Source of the DNA: Terrisporobacter mayombei
Lineage (GTDB): Bacteria > Bacillota > Clostridia > Peptostreptococcales > Peptostreptococcaceae
Reading direction: 5' to 3'
DNA: 64,000 nucleotides
Assembly: GCF_020748465.1 (NCBI RefSeq)
Contig: NZ_JAHZMP010000003.1
Location: forward strand, 248,001-312,000
Below are positions 25,547 to 36,600 of the stretch, one piece after another. The first letter of the stretch is position 1. The number at the start of each line of letters is the position of its first letter. The position numbers and the translations under genes were made by a program. The notes under the pieces are model-generated. The model worked only from the letters and a program-made list of their open reading frames with translations. It made no database searches and was not told the DNA's origin.

Positions 25547-27646
25547 CTATAATAAATTCTTTAATATCATAGAAATCCTATTAGGTAATGTATTTATATT
25601 AGATATATCTAGAAATCTATTATCTCCATAAATCTCTTTTATCACATCTCTATCATTTCCAATAGCAGCCACAAAGAAATTTATTCCTTTTCTTGAGTAT
25701 TCTGATACGACATTTTTTAAATCTCGTTTAGCTAATTCATCTTTGTAGTTTGGCTTCGCAAGTGGCTTTCCGTCACTTATGATAAATAATACTTTAATAT
25801 CAGCATCAACTTTTAATAGCTTTTCTGCTACATATTTTATAGGTACTCCATCTCTATTATTGCTCTTCGGGCTTATTTGCATCATTCTATAGCAATCATC
25901 TTTATCTTGATTATCAAAATCAGAATAGGAATATATTGATACATCTTCTGTATTACTTAAATCTGCCGTATCACCATAAACACCTATTGGTATATCACAT
26001 TTTTTACAAAATTCCCAAATTAAAATAGCCGTTGCACTGGCCATTCTAATACGATTATTCGCTTTCATTGAACCTGATTCATCTATTCTAAGAGCTACTG
26101 CCATTGAAGGTGATTCATTTGGTGGATTTTTTTTACTAAAATATTTATAGTCTCTTTTCGCTACATTTGAAACCTCGAATTTAGTTCCATAATATCTATT
26201 TCTACTATATTCGCTAGAGACTTCATTTTTAAGAAATGGCAATACTTGATTAGCTAGCTCATTAGCTGCTTTAATATATTTATTATTGTCTTGTTTATAA
26301 TTTAATTTATCTTCATAAGTAAATTCAGGTCTATAGATTTTTATTCTAATATTTCTATGAATATCTCCATATGAAGATAACTTTGAATCATTTTTTTGTT
26401 CATAGTTACTTTCTTTTATATTTCTTAATTTCATTATTCCTTTGCCAATGGAATTTTTATTATTAGATACTCCATCAAATAATTCTTCATTTTCTTTATT
26501 TATCGATTCGTCACTTGTACTATCTTTATTGCTAGATTTTCTTAGTTTCAATGCATCTTTATCTCTTGCCATAGTACTTTTATAGGTACTATTTTTATCA
26601 GAATTAATCTCCATAATATCTTCATTTTCTGATTTAACTAAATCCTTTTTAATTGGCTCTTTTATATCGTTGCTATTTTTTATAGTTTTACCTATTTCAC
26701 CCTTTGTATAAGTCATACCTATAGTTGATGTTGCTTGGCTATTTTCATTAAGATTTTCTTCTATTTCCATTGATGCCATTGGTTTTATATTATCCAGTTC
26801 TTCTTTATATGCATCATCAAACTCTTCTAAGTATTCTTCTATTCCATCCCATAGAAAAATACTTATTTTATTAACTTTATCTATTACTTTAATTCCATCT
26901 TCTTCATAAATAGATTCGTCTATTTCTTTTTTAATTTTTTCAATATTTTTTATATGATAATCTGATATACCTTTAAATTTTCTAAATTTAATATAGCAAA
27001 TTATTTGATTTATTAAAGAACTAAATCTATTATTCTCAGCCAAATCTACTTCAAATTCTTTAATACTCTTATACTGAGCATCTCTCAATTCATTAAGTCC
27101 ATCAATTAATCGACCATAATTAGATAAATATTTATATATAGACTCCTCAACACGACTATCCTCTATAATATCGTATAGAAAAAGTAATAAAGGGCATAAC
27201 TTTCCTGATTTCTTAGGATTATTTATATAGTTTTGCATTTTCATCATATTTTTATTTGACTCTTCATTATCAAATTCTAATGAATCTACACACAAACCTC
27301 CACTTAAAATAGACTTCTCATAAATATCTCTTATTGTAAAATCCGTGAATAATCTATGCCCTATCTCATGAGCATAATATCCTAATATCAATTTAAGTTT
27401 ATTACCTTCTCCTATATCCTTTGAACCTAAATTTATATAAATAGTATCTTTCTTTATATAAGATACATCATCAATATTTTTATCAAATAAGAATTTTAGT
27501 TTATCTTGATTTAATTTATATTTTTCGTACAATTTATTCGATGTGCTCTTTATATAGTCTTCAAACTCTTCAGATTTTAAAACACTCTTATCTTCTAAAT
27601 CAAGCTTATTTTCTCTTACTGATTTTATAATACTATCCAAATCCAT
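25547..27646 (-). CDS. VWA-domain protein with an N-terminal HEIGH metal motif
   Basis: A 699-residue cytoplasmic protein. Near residue 95 is YYAHEIGHRLF, an HExxH zinc-peptidase-type motif. Residues ~290-440 are acidic, Ser/Asn-rich and probably disordered. The C-terminal ~220 residues are a von Willebrand A domain with an intact MIDAS (LRIDESGS, and later a conserved SDGKP). This is the CobT/metal-insertase layout. It is last of a four-gene operon, 5 bases after the MoxR-like ATPase gene, with AGGAGG. Such ATPase-VWA pairs remodel or insert metals into partner proteins; the partner here is unknown. Confidence 0.8.
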   Translation of the reverse strand: MDLDSIIKSVRENKLDLEDKSVLKSEEFEDYIKSTSNKLYEKYKLNQDKLKFLFDKNIDDVSYIKKDTIYINLGSKDIGEGNKLKLILGYYAHEIGHRLFTDFTIRDIYEKSILSGGLCVDSLEFDNEESNKNMMKMQNYINNPKKSGKLCPLLLFLYDIIEDSRVEESIYKYLSNYGRLIDGLNELRDAQYKSIKEFEVDLAENNRFSSLINQIICYIKFRKFKGISDYHIKNIEKIKKEIDESIYEEDGIKVIDKVNKISIFLWDGIEEYLEEFDDAYKEELDNIKPMASMEIEENLNENSQATSTIGMTYTKGEIGKTIKNSNDIKEPIKKDLVKSENEDIMEINSDKNSTYKSTMARDKDALKLRKSSNKDSTSDESINKENEELFDGVSNNKNSIGKGIMKLRNIKESNYEQKNDSKLSSYGDIHRNIRIKIYRPEFTYEDKLNYKQDNNKYIKAANELANQVLPFLKNEVSSEYSRNRYYGTKFEVSNVAKRDYKYFSKKNPPNESPSMAVALRIDESGSMKANNRIRMASATAILIWEFCKKCDIPIGVYGDTADLSNTEDVSIYSYSDFDNQDKDDCYRMMQISPKSNNRDGVPIKYVAEKLLKVDADIKVLFIISDGKPLAKPNYKDELAKRDLKNVVSEYSRKGINFFVAAIGNDRDVIKEIYGDNRFLDISNINTLPNRISMILKNLL

Positions 27647-27651
27647 AGAAA

Positions 27652-29298
27652 TTACCTCCTGCTTTGAGTTTCAATAAATAAAGAAGTATTATTTTCAACG
27701 GCTTCCTCCAAGATTCTTATTTCATCAGGGTTTGTAGTTATTTTATATAATACTTTATAGTACATAGATTCTCGTATATCTTCTCCATTTTTTATTGCAT
27801 CTACCCAGAAGAATAACGAACGCATTCCTGCCACTCCATGTATAGCGTTTGCTGTTACGCATTCATCTAAAGCTATAATAGTATCAACTAGTTTAGAAAC
27901 TAATTGCACATTATCAAATCCTGTCTTTGCTATGGCTCTTTCTATCATAACTTCTCTTTCTGGTAAATCCATTTTCTCTGAATGCTGAATTCTATCTCTT
28001 AAAGCTTCATTTAGAGGTCTACATCCAATATAATTTCTATTAGTTGTAATTACTGCCACGAAATCTGGGTGCCTATGGACAACCCCTGTTGGTAAATTTA
28101 TAGTACCATCTGGCTCTAATGCCGAGTTCAGCATCATTAATACAGCTGCATCACGAATTACAGTAGGCTCTTGTATTTCTAATAAATAACCTTCTGTAAA
28201 TGCTTTTACTATTTCTGAAGGGAAGTACTTATACTCAATATCTTTATTAGAGTCATTCTTTTCATCATCCGCAACAGGAAGTATAGAACCTAATACATCT
28301 GATTTATCCATATCTGAAAAACAAGTTATTTTAGTATAAGGTAATCCCAAATTATTAGATAATGCCTTTGCCATTTGAGTTTTCCCAGAACCAGCATCAC
28401 CTTCAAGAAGGATATTTGATATTTTCATATCACCCTTCTCCCAATTGCGTCTGATTTCTTTACATATCCTTCTTTCAATTTTCGATACTCTGTGGCAATT
28501 TGGTAATTTTATAATTTGATTTTTTTCATACTCAGTTAATTCCCTGGATAAATTTAATGTAAATTCTCCCGGATCTATTGTTAAATTTTCTATTTGTTTT
28601 TTCTTTTCTTTTATTTCTTTAACTATTTTAAACTTACCATTTAATAATTTTGTATATGCTATTTTTTTACTTTCTATATCTCCCAGGTTTATTTTTTGTA
28701 AAGGAGCTCCATCTGGTACAAGTATCTTTAAATCATCTTTCAATATTCTGCAATATATATTATCGCAGAAAGTTGCCATTAATTTTATTGATAATTCATC
28801 TAAGCCTTCTGTCTCTTCTCTATGAAGTTTGTACTCATTAAATACACTTAACGCTTCATTATCTTCTAATATTTCCGGCATCATAGCAAAAAATAATATA
28901 CTTCCTTTTTCTCCTTTAGAATTTCTAGGATTTCTTAATTTATATTCATTGCATATATTATTTTTAATATCATAATTACATGCTAGACATCTTCCAGTGA
29001 CTTTATTGTAAAATAAAATTTGTCTTATATCTTCCTTTTTACTCTGTAATTCTGCACATATACTATCCTCGATTATTCCAATAGTTCCTATATCATTTTT
29101 ATCACCAAGTAACTCTATATATCTATGTGTTGCTTCTATTATAGAATCTATTAGTATTGATTGTCCTTTTCCAAAGCCTCCATCCGGAGAATACTTACTT
29201 GAAGTGTTCACATTTTTACTGTTTAAAGTATCAAATGGTTTTTCTTCAAGCTTATAATCTCTTCCCCAAATAGAAGATATGCTGCTTATTTTTCTCAT
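27652..29298 (-). CDS. MoxR-type AAA+ ATPase
   Basis: A 548-residue protein. The N-terminal ~250 residues are unrecognised, with two cysteines spaced as CLAC near residue 107. The AAA+ core has Walker A GDAGSGKTQMAK near residue 302, a LLEIQEP Walker B-like segment near 370, the sensor block VAVITTNRNYIGC near 412 and arginine-rich LRDRIQHSEKMDLPER near 435. It resembles CbbQ/MoxR motors that work with a VWA partner, and that partner is encoded immediately downstream. AAAGGAGAA precedes the start. Confidence 0.85.
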   Translation of the reverse strand: MRKISSISSIWGRDYKLEEKPFDTLNSKNVNTSSKYSPDGGFGKGQSILIDSIIEATHRYIELLGDKNDIGTIGIIEDSICAELQSKKEDIRQILFYNKVTGRCLACNYDIKNNICNEYKLRNPRNSKGEKGSILFFAMMPEILEDNEALSVFNEYKLHREETEGLDELSIKLMATFCDNIYCRILKDDLKILVPDGAPLQKINLGDIESKKIAYTKLLNGKFKIVKEIKEKKKQIENLTIDPGEFTLNLSRELTEYEKNQIIKLPNCHRVSKIERRICKEIRRNWEKGDMKISNILLEGDAGSGKTQMAKALSNNLGLPYTKITCFSDMDKSDVLGSILPVADDEKNDSNKDIEYKYFPSEIVKAFTEGYLLEIQEPTVIRDAAVLMMLNSALEPDGTINLPTGVVHRHPDFVAVITTNRNYIGCRPLNEALRDRIQHSEKMDLPEREVMIERAIAKTGFDNVQLVSKLVDTIIALDECVTANAIHGVAGMRSLFFWVDAIKNGEDIRESMYYKVLYKITTNPDEIRILEEAVENNTSLFIETQSRR

Positions 29299-29317
29299 AA
29301 ATATTCTCCTTTTTTAT

Positions 29318-29764
29318 TTAATATCCTAACTCTTCTAATATTTCTGCAAGCACTTTAAATCTTTCTCCCAGTAATTCTCCCTGATTACTAAGTTCATCTG
29401 CTAATGTAATTATATCTTTATCTAAGTTTTTATTATCTTCACATATTTTAATATTCATAGCATCGCCTTGAAGCCCAACACGACTAATAGTTAAATTATT
29501 CTCATCATAAAATTTAGACATTCTATAAGCTTCTTTAAAATATAAACTAGCTTCACATAATAAAATAGCCATATCTAAAATTCTATTTACAGGTATTTCA
29601 TCAAATCCACCCTCTGATTTTAAAAGTCTTGTTATTATTTCAAGTCTGTTGTTATCTATGTTTTTCTTAACTCCCATATCTATTTTTTCTATATCTGAGT
29701 TAGATGCTCTATATCCATCTATTTTTTTGTAATTATCACATGTTATAACTGTTTTAAATTCCAT
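29318..29764 (-). CDS. Hypothetical protein of the GIY-YIG/AAA/VWA operon
   Basis: A 148-residue, mostly helical, acidic cytoplasmic protein with no recognised motif. It starts 3 bases after the GIY-YIG gene (with GGAGGAAATATAGAA inside the end of that gene) and ends 19 bases before the AAA+ gene. Fixed position in the operon suggests an adaptor or substrate for the ATPase-VWA pair. This is inference from context only. Confidence 0.6.
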   Translation of the reverse strand: MEFKTVITCDNYKKIDGYRASNSDIEKIDMGVKKNIDNNRLEIITRLLKSEGGFDEIPVNRILDMAILLCEASLYFKEAYRMSKFYDENNLTISRVGLQGDAMNIKICEDNKNLDKDIITLADELSNQGELLGERFKVLAEILEELGY

Positions 29765-29766
29765 TT

Positions 29767-30117
29767 CTATATTTCCTCCACATTTTCTTGTGTAAATTTA
29801 TCTTTACACACTTGTAATAATATTTTTAAATCTTCACTGTAATCCACTTTGTTCTCATCTTTATCATAAGGAAGTACCTCTACTACCTTTATTTCAAAGT
29901 TTTCTTCTCTATTTTCATTCCAATCTTTTTGCAATTTTTTGCATCTATGATTTTTTGAGTTTAATTTAAATCTATCACCATTTATAGTTGCCTTTATATT
30001 TTTATCCCAACCTAAGTAAACAGTATTTGTATTTATCGATTTAAACATATATACACCCATCTCCGGTTTCATTTCTTTAAACTGTTGTAATAATTCTTTT
30101 TTTCTTGCTCTATCCAT
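29767..30117 (-). CDS. GIY-YIG nuclease-fold protein
   Basis: A 116-residue protein with a GIY-YIG-like fold: GVYMFKSINTNTVYLGWDKN near residue 20 aligns with the GIY…YIG strands, though the second signature reads VYLG. The usual later Arg and Glu positions may be RFKLN / KVVEVL. The classical Tyr and Arg are only partly matched, so activity is uncertain. It is first of the operon. Its nuclease-type fold beside an ATPase-VWA pair is unusual. The start has a weak GAGAGG site. Confidence 0.6.
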   Translation of the reverse strand: MDRARKKELLQQFKEMKPEMGVYMFKSINTNTVYLGWDKNIKATINGDRFKLNSKNHRCKKLQKDWNENREENFEIKVVEVLPYDKDENKVDYSEDLKILLQVCKDKFTQENVEEI

Positions 30118-30176
30118 AGTTACTTACCTACCTCTCTTTATTAATTTATATTATTTGATCCCAATAAACAATAAAC

Positions 30177-30207
30177 GCTCCGTAGAGTTGTACTCTACGG
30201 AGCTTTT
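30177..30207 (+). terminator. Rho-independent terminator / hairpin
   Basis: GCTCCGTAGAG and CTCTACGGAGC form an 11-bp perfect stem with a 5-base loop and TTTT on the plus strand. It sits just upstream of the GIY-YIG operon and to the left of the dead CAT gene. Confidence 0.6.
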
Positions 30208-30221
30208 GCTAACAAGAATTT

Positions 30222-30542
30222 GGAATTGTAAATTTAGATAATGAACTTGGTTATTACGAAGTATTACATCCATCATATTCTGTTTTTCATAATGATTATA
30301 AAACTATATCAAATATGTGGATAGAATTTTCTAGTTATACTCTCATACCATATGCATCGATGAATAGTTTTTTACCAATTATCCAAGCAGGAAAGTTTTT
30401 GAAAAAATGATAAAAAATAATGCCTCTTTCTATTACAGTCCATCATGCTATCGCAGATGGATATCACGTTGGATTATTTTTAGAAAAGTTCCAAGAGTAT
30501 TTTAATTTTCCTGAAAAGATGGATCTAATAAATGTATTATAA
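30222..30542 (+). pseudogene. Chloramphenicol acetyltransferase (type A) remnant
   Basis: Two plus-strand pieces of a CatA-type enzyme: NLDNELGYYEVLHPSYSVFH…NMWIEFSSYT in one frame, broken by stops after AGKFLKK, then PLSITVHHAIADGYHVGLF in another, ending at TAA 30540-30542. The second piece holds the catalytic His motif HHAIADGYH. N-terminal and middle parts are deleted. A working CAT-like gene lies at 53.4 kb. The remnant ends 50 bases before att-like copy B. Confidence 0.7.
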
Positions 30543-30548
30543 TAAAAT

Positions 30549-30760
30549 AAAAAGGTATTGATTAAAAATCAATACCTTTTCGTGGTTTTAAATGGTGGAG
30601 ATGAGGGGATACTCTAATATATATTTTTTTAGTGATTTTTATTTTTTATCACATCATTTATTTGTGTATATTGCTTAACTATACTAGCTTTATTTTTCAT
30701 TTAGCTTTTTTATTTTTCTTCAAACTTAATTGTAATTGTGTGCTAAATGTGTGCTAATAC
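30549..30760. repeat. att-like repeat copy B (tmRNA 3'-end remnant with two arm boxes)
   Basis: The hairpin GGTATTGATTAAAAATCAATACC is followed by TGGTGGAGATGAGGGGATAC at 30593-30612. Its first 16-17 bases are identical to the tmRNA 3' end with CCA (55934-55950). The box GTGTGCTAA occurs at 30738-30746 and again at 30749-30757, the same 11-base phasing as at 55839 and 55850 beside tmRNA. The repeat strongly resembles copies A and C. A short RHS core scrap (NARYYNPEDGRL, 30787-30822, minus) follows, exactly as at copy A. Confidence 0.7.
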
Positions 30761-30847
30761 CTCTCAAACATATATATCTATAACTAATCTTCCATCTTCA
30801 GGATTGTAGTATCTAGCATTTTATATTATGAGGTATATGAAAAACTT

Positions 30848-31252
30848 CTAACTAGTTATTTTAATATTTGGCTTACTTGGATCTAATAGATACACGCCTT
30901 CACCAATCACTGTAAACATTAAGTCTGTAGTCTCCGCTTCTTCATCAATATAACTTGCTTCAATTGTAAACTTATAAAGTTCATTTTCTATTTTTGTTGC
31001 ATAAATATCATAAATATCTTCATTTGGTGTTAATCCTGTTTTATCTAATATAACTTCATTCACTCCATGTATCACTACCGTACCCATTTCAATATCTTCA
31101 TCACAATAATAATCCCATTCACCTGATTCACTTCTTATACGCGAAATACAATTTACTATAATTCTAACTTCTTTCTTTTTATTATCTATATTAAAGTCTA
31201 CACAATATCTGTCGCCAAAATATAATGTCTTTAAAAAATCAATAGTATTCAT
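30848..31252 (-). CDS. Probable immunity protein for the orphan RHS tip
   Basis: A 134-residue acidic cytoplasmic protein with no signal peptide and a beta-rich pattern. It starts 15 bases after the stop of the orphan RHS toxin tip, with an AGAAGG site, which is where immunity genes of polymorphic toxins lie. I do not recognise a named immunity family. The role follows from position, size and acidity, not from a motif. Confidence 0.6.
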   Translation of the reverse strand: MNTIDFLKTLYFGDRYCVDFNIDNKKKEVRIIVNCISRIRSESGEWDYYCDEDIEMGTVVIHGVNEVILDKTGLTPNEDIYDIYATKIENELYKFTIEASYIDEEAETTDLMFTVIGEGVYLLDPSKPNIKITS

Positions 31253-31267
31253 TTATTAACCTTCTCT

Positions 31268-33085
31268 CTATTCTTTTATTTTCCAGTGTGCAGCTGAACT
31301 ATTCCAAGGAACTACATTCCCTTTTGTATCAATCGATGGATCTTGTCCATTCCTTCCACGCCCTTTTCCTTTTAAATGGCCATGTCCATGCGGTTTACCC
31401 GAATTAGGAGGATGTCCCTTTGGATTATATCTTTGATAATTTGAACCATTAGAATATAAAGTATTTGTGTCTACTCCACCTCTACCTGCTTTTACTGTTC
31501 TTCCATCTTTAAGTTTAATAATTATATTACCTTTATCATCCGCAATAAACCTACCTACTTCCTCTCCAGTATTTCTATCTATAGTTTTAGATGCTTTGAC
31601 CTTTTTTCTTCTTACTCCTGAATAATCATTATGTACAGGCACACTTGCATCAGATACAAAATAAGTATGGAAATCTTCAACCTCAAAGTTATATACTCTT
31701 ATCAGTTCATTGTGAACTACTTTATCTATCTTCTCAACTTTAGACTTATCACCTGACTGAAGAACTACTACATCTCCTTCTTCAATCATACTTGCTGGTA
31801 TCCAGCCTACGTTATCTATATAGAACACATGCTGTTCAGTAGCTTCGATGACTTCTCCAGCTACCTTAATATAAAGTATTGTATCTGTTTCTTTTACAAA
31901 AGTTTGTGCTACTTCTTTAAGGGCTATTTCTCCTGTTTCTGAATCTTGTGCCCATATCAGGTCGCCTTCTTCAATATCTTCTATTGGAACATCCCCATCT
32001 TTTGTTGATATTAACGTTCCTGCTGTAAAACAACCTTTTTTAGTTATTTTACATCTAACCCTACGATATGTCTTAGTAACCTTTTTACTTGCTTTACTAG
32101 CTACTTTTTTTGTAACTGATTTAGTTTTCCTTGCAACTTTATAAACTCTCTTAGCTATAGCCTTTGTGACCTTACTCTTTTTCGCTATTTTAGCAACTCT
32201 TTTAAAAACTTTACCTACTTTTAATGCTTTAAATGGATTTATAGTTCCAAGTATTGCTCCTCCAACTATGGCACCTGCTTTTTTCCAACCCTTCAGATTC
32301 TTCTTCTTAGCATATTGATATCCATCATATGCCCCCCATGCAGCATCAAATGCGAGCAAAATTGGGAAATGACCACTCGGATCTGTATATGATATTAGGC
32401 TGTTTGTACAATATGCATATAGATGTAAACTACTTGGGTCTGTGAATTCTCCTCGATAAGTATCTTCTGTTAAGAATCTTCCATCTTCAGGATTGTAGTA
32501 TCTAGCATTCAAATAATACAGTCCTGTTTTATTATCGTAAATTCCACCTGTGTAGCAGATTTCATTGTAGAAGTTTTCGTCACCATTTATTTCAGTTTCA
32601 CCAAAGTCAGTGTATTCATAAGCTACTTCACTTTTTCCTTCTACATTTACTAGGTTTGTTGTACTTTCACGCATGTCTTTATTGTAGAAGTAGTATTTTT
32701 CACCTTCGGCACTTGAAATATCTCTAACTGTCGCAATGGAATTTCCACTAGCTCCCATTAAGTTAAGGCTAGTAACACCAGTAAGTTTTTCAACATTCTC
32801 TGGCTCTTCTAATTCTGTTGAATTATCAGCTTTTCCAGTTGTGTAAAGTACTGAGTCATTTTGGTAATAGTACTTAGTTAATTGACCATTTTCTGATTTT
32901 TTAACTCTTTGTCCATTTCCGTTGTAAGTATTTACTTGATTTAATGTTACTATACCAGACTTTGTAAACATGGCATTATCCATGCGGTTTGCTGCATCGT
33001 AAGTGTAACATTTTACTTCATTTGTTATGCTATCTGATTCTCTTAGCTGATTTGCATTTAAATCATAAGTATAAATCTTATTTTA
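31268..33085 (-). CDS. Orphan RHS tip: RHS core + HINT + polymorphic toxin (Ntox24-like)
   Basis: An open frame begins within a YD repeat near 33085 with no start or ribosome site; the first ATG is at 32983 (571 residues from there). It has the RHS core (YYLNARYYNPEDGRF, then DPSGHFP) near residues 155-205, a Lys/Arg-rich linker, and a pretoxin HINT domain from CFTAGTLIST near residue 318 to VHND near 452. The last ~118 residues end in KPHGHGHLKGKGRGRNGQ…PWNSSAAHWKI, resembling polymorphic toxin type 24, a predicted RNase. It is a displaced C-terminal module lying behind the full-length RHS gene; expression probably needs recombination into that gene. Confidence 0.8.
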
Positions 33086-33116
33086 TTTAAACAGCAATCT
33101 AAACAGTAAACAATAA

Positions 33117-33152
33117 AAGCCTAGCAATAAAAATTTTACTAGGCCTTTATTT
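33117..33152 (-). terminator. Rho-independent terminator
   Basis: AAAGCCTAG and CTAGGCCTTT pair between the immunity gene of the main RHS toxin and the orphan tip. It would stop transcription entering the orphan module. Confidence 0.6.
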
Positions 33153-33177
33153 TAACACCAATATCTATGTTTGTTTT

Positions 33178-33597
33178 CTATAAAAGAAGATCATACTCAT
33201 CATCTTCTTCTTGTTCATAAAGTTTTATTATATTTTTTTTTGTTATCTTATTCTCTCTTGTTATTTTATAACCAATAACTTTTTTATTTGCTTCTTCATC
33301 CAATACACGTTCTTTTAGCCACAATATAATACTTGTCATATCATAGTTTTTATACGATACTTTAAATATTTCTTCTATTACCTTTACCATTTCTAATGTA
33401 GAAAAACAAGGTAATTTTGTTGGAACTCCTTCTGTAAGATAACTATATATATATTTTGATGTATCATCTTCCCTTTTTTCATAACGTGCAAATTCTATTT
33501 GGTCAAAACTGTCTGAACTCTTAAAAACAAATTCTGCCAATACTTCAAATATTTTTTCTATTCCAGAATATTTATCTTTAATAACTATTTTTTTCAT
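33178..33597 (-). CDS. Probable immunity protein for the full-length RHS toxin
   Basis: A 139-residue protein from ATG 33597 (MKKIVIKDKYSGIEKIF), supported by AAGGAAGGG ahead of it; the longer frame overlaps this site. The C-terminus is very acidic (EQEEDDEYD). It starts about 48 bases after the RHS gene ends, the classic place for the cognate immunity gene. No named family recognised; the role is by context. Confidence 0.65.
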   Translation of the reverse strand: MKKIVIKDKYSGIEKIFEVLAEFVFKSSDSFDQIEFARYEKREDDTSKYIYSYLTEGVPTKLPCFSTLEMVKVIEEIFKVSYKNYDMTSIILWLKERVLDEEANKKVIGYKITRENKITKKNIIKLYEQEEDDEYDLLL

Positions 33598-33645
33598 AAT
33601 TTGCCCTTCCTTAATAAAATTAATCTTCAATGTAAAATTTTAAAA

Positions 33646-36600
33646 CTATAAAGCTGCACCTAATATAGCCATTGATGCACCACCAGTTTCAGGAGCTAAT
33701 AATAATGCAGATATTATTGCCGCACTCATAAAAGCAGCTTTTGCCCTTTGTCTATTTAGTTTTGGTGCATAAGTAATAACGCCTTTTGATCTATATCTAT
33801 ATTTAACATCAAAATAACCATATTTAATTTTTCCATTATATGATATTTGTCCATATTTAGGATACTTTTTAAAGTCAACCCAAGGTCCATACGATCCATA
33901 TTTTCTAACTGTTGCAACACTTCCAAATCTATAACTTTCTATCTGTGCTTTAACTGTAGAATATCTTTGTTTATATGTTTTTTCAGTTTTCACTTCATAA
34001 AAACTATGTTTTCCTACGTCATAAATATCCAAATATCCTCTTCTTTTTGGATCATGATACTTTCTAATATATCTCTCTGTCACCACTTTTCTTCCTAGAC
34101 TTTTTAATTTATTTTTATATGCAATTTGGACTAACTTATGCATTGCATAATAGTCATATAGTTTTAAAAATCCAAAAGGACTATTCCCGCTTGGATCTGC
34201 ATAATTAATAGGATTATTAGTACAATAAGCATATAAATGTAATGTATCTGGTTCATTTCTTTCACCTCTATAAGTATCTTGGGTAATAAATCTACCATTA
34301 CTAGGATCATAATATCTAGCATTTAAATAATATAAACCTGTACTTATATCATTAATAGCTCCTGTATAGCAAACTTCATTAAAAAAATTACTATCACCTA
34401 TAGTCTTTGTAACCCCAAAATCGTCATAATCATAAGCAATTGATGAAGTTCCATCTTGACCTACTAAACTTGTTGTACTTCCTTGAATATCCTTGTTATA
34501 AGTATAATACTTAAATCCGTCACTGCTATATCTTGTAGTACCTATAACATTTCCATCTGTACCTACAAAGTTTTGGCTTGTCTTATTTCCATCCTTATCT
34601 GATGTATATAAAACTACTCCATTTTGATAGAAGTAATTTACTACATTATTTCCTTCTTTCTTTTGTATACGTTTACCGTTTCCATTGTATAGATTTTCTT
34701 GATTTACAACTTCTTTTTCTCCATTTGTAGTAATAGAAGTAGATAGTCTATTATCAACATCATAAGTATTTTCTACTGTTATATTTGTTACACTGTCTTT
34801 TTCCATAGTTTGATTTCCGTTTTTGTCATAAGAGTAAGCCTTATTTGATGTTTCTTTTCCACCTTTACTCTCTGTTGATTTTTTTAACTGATTTAAATCA
34901 TTATATGTATAGCTAGTGGTTGTCCCATCTTTTGTCATTGATATTCTATTACCAACTAAATCATATTCATATGTTACAGTACTTTTTGGGTTAGTAGATT
35001 TATTAGTTATGTCTGTTTTTGTAAGCCTACCTAAACTATCATAGACATACTCTTTAGTTTCATTTATTTTATCCGAATCTTTTTTAGGATAGTTATTTAT
35101 TGTAGTTTTCGATATTATATTGTTGTTTTTATCATAAGTATATAAATAAGACTCCATAATCTTATCTAGATTACTACTATCCACATATTTCATAGATGTT
35201 ACTCTATCAAATGTATCATAATCATAAGTTTTTAAAATATAGTCATTTTCAGAATCAAAGTTTCTATATTCTTTTATATTTTTTACTTTTCCATGTGCAT
35301 CATAAGTATATTCTCTATAGCTAGCTTCTCCTATTAAGAAGTTTCTTTTTATCTTAGCTTTTATGTTTGTTAACCAACCGTCATTATTGTACTCAAATTT
35401 TAGTCCTTTTACTTCATCATCCGATTCTGGATAATTAATATCAGTTACTCTATCATTTACATCATAAGTGTATACTATCTTATTTTTACTAATAACTGAA
35501 GGACTTGGCTGAGCTGATGAGTTAATTTCTGAATATCCAATTAACCTTCCAAAATCATCATATTCATAATATGTGTAATGATATGGTTTTTCATCATTTC
35601 CATCAAGTTTATTATCTACCATTGAGATTAATTTGTCGTTATTATCATAATTATAATCTGTAGTTAGGGTGGCCTTTTTATCTTCATAATAAGTAGTTTG
35701 TATTAAAAGATCTTTAGCATTATATTTGTATTCTTTATAATCTCCGTTTGTAAATGTTTCTTTGGTTTTATTTCCATTCGAATCATATTTAAACTGAGTC
35801 GTTATATTATTTGATTTACCTATATCTTGTACTTCCACTTGTAGTCCTGCTACATTTACTATATCAAAACTAACATTTCCATTTGCATCTGTGACTTTAG
35901 TTGAAATAGTTTCATCATTATTAAATATATCATATTGGATTTCAGTCTTATTTTGATTAGTAGCATTCTCTTTGTAGTCCAATGTAACCTTAGTTACTCT
36001 TGAAGAATCATCATAGTTGTATTTAGTTCTTATTCCTTTAGCATCTACAACTTCTGATTCATTGCCTGTTGCATCATATTTAGTCTTTGTTACTATAGAT
36101 TTATCGCTTACTTTATATTCACTATTTTGAACTAATGGATTTTCTATATTATCTGTATTTCTTCCATTTTCATCATATAAAGATAGAGATAGTTTACCTT
36201 TTGACAAGTCAGACAGGTTAACTCCTATGACAAATGTCTTTATAGCATTTCCTCTATTGTCATAAGCATAATCTGTGTATATACCGTTTGATTTTTCTCT
36301 TATTGTATTTCCTGATTTATCTATATATTTTTCACTGGATAATTTATCATTTGCATATGTTTTTTCTATATATACATTTGGTATAGTATTATCTGATTTA
36401 CCCATATACTTTTCTACATTACCATAAGTATATTCATTTTTAGTAATAAGTTTATTAGAACCTTTTGTCATGGTAGTGCTTAGTAGTCTATTCAATTTAT
36501 CAAATGAGTATTCTTTTTTTATACCTTCTGTATCTGTCTCACTTATTACTGTTCCATTTTTATCATATGATTTTGTTTCAGTTTCAGTTTCAGTCTCGGC

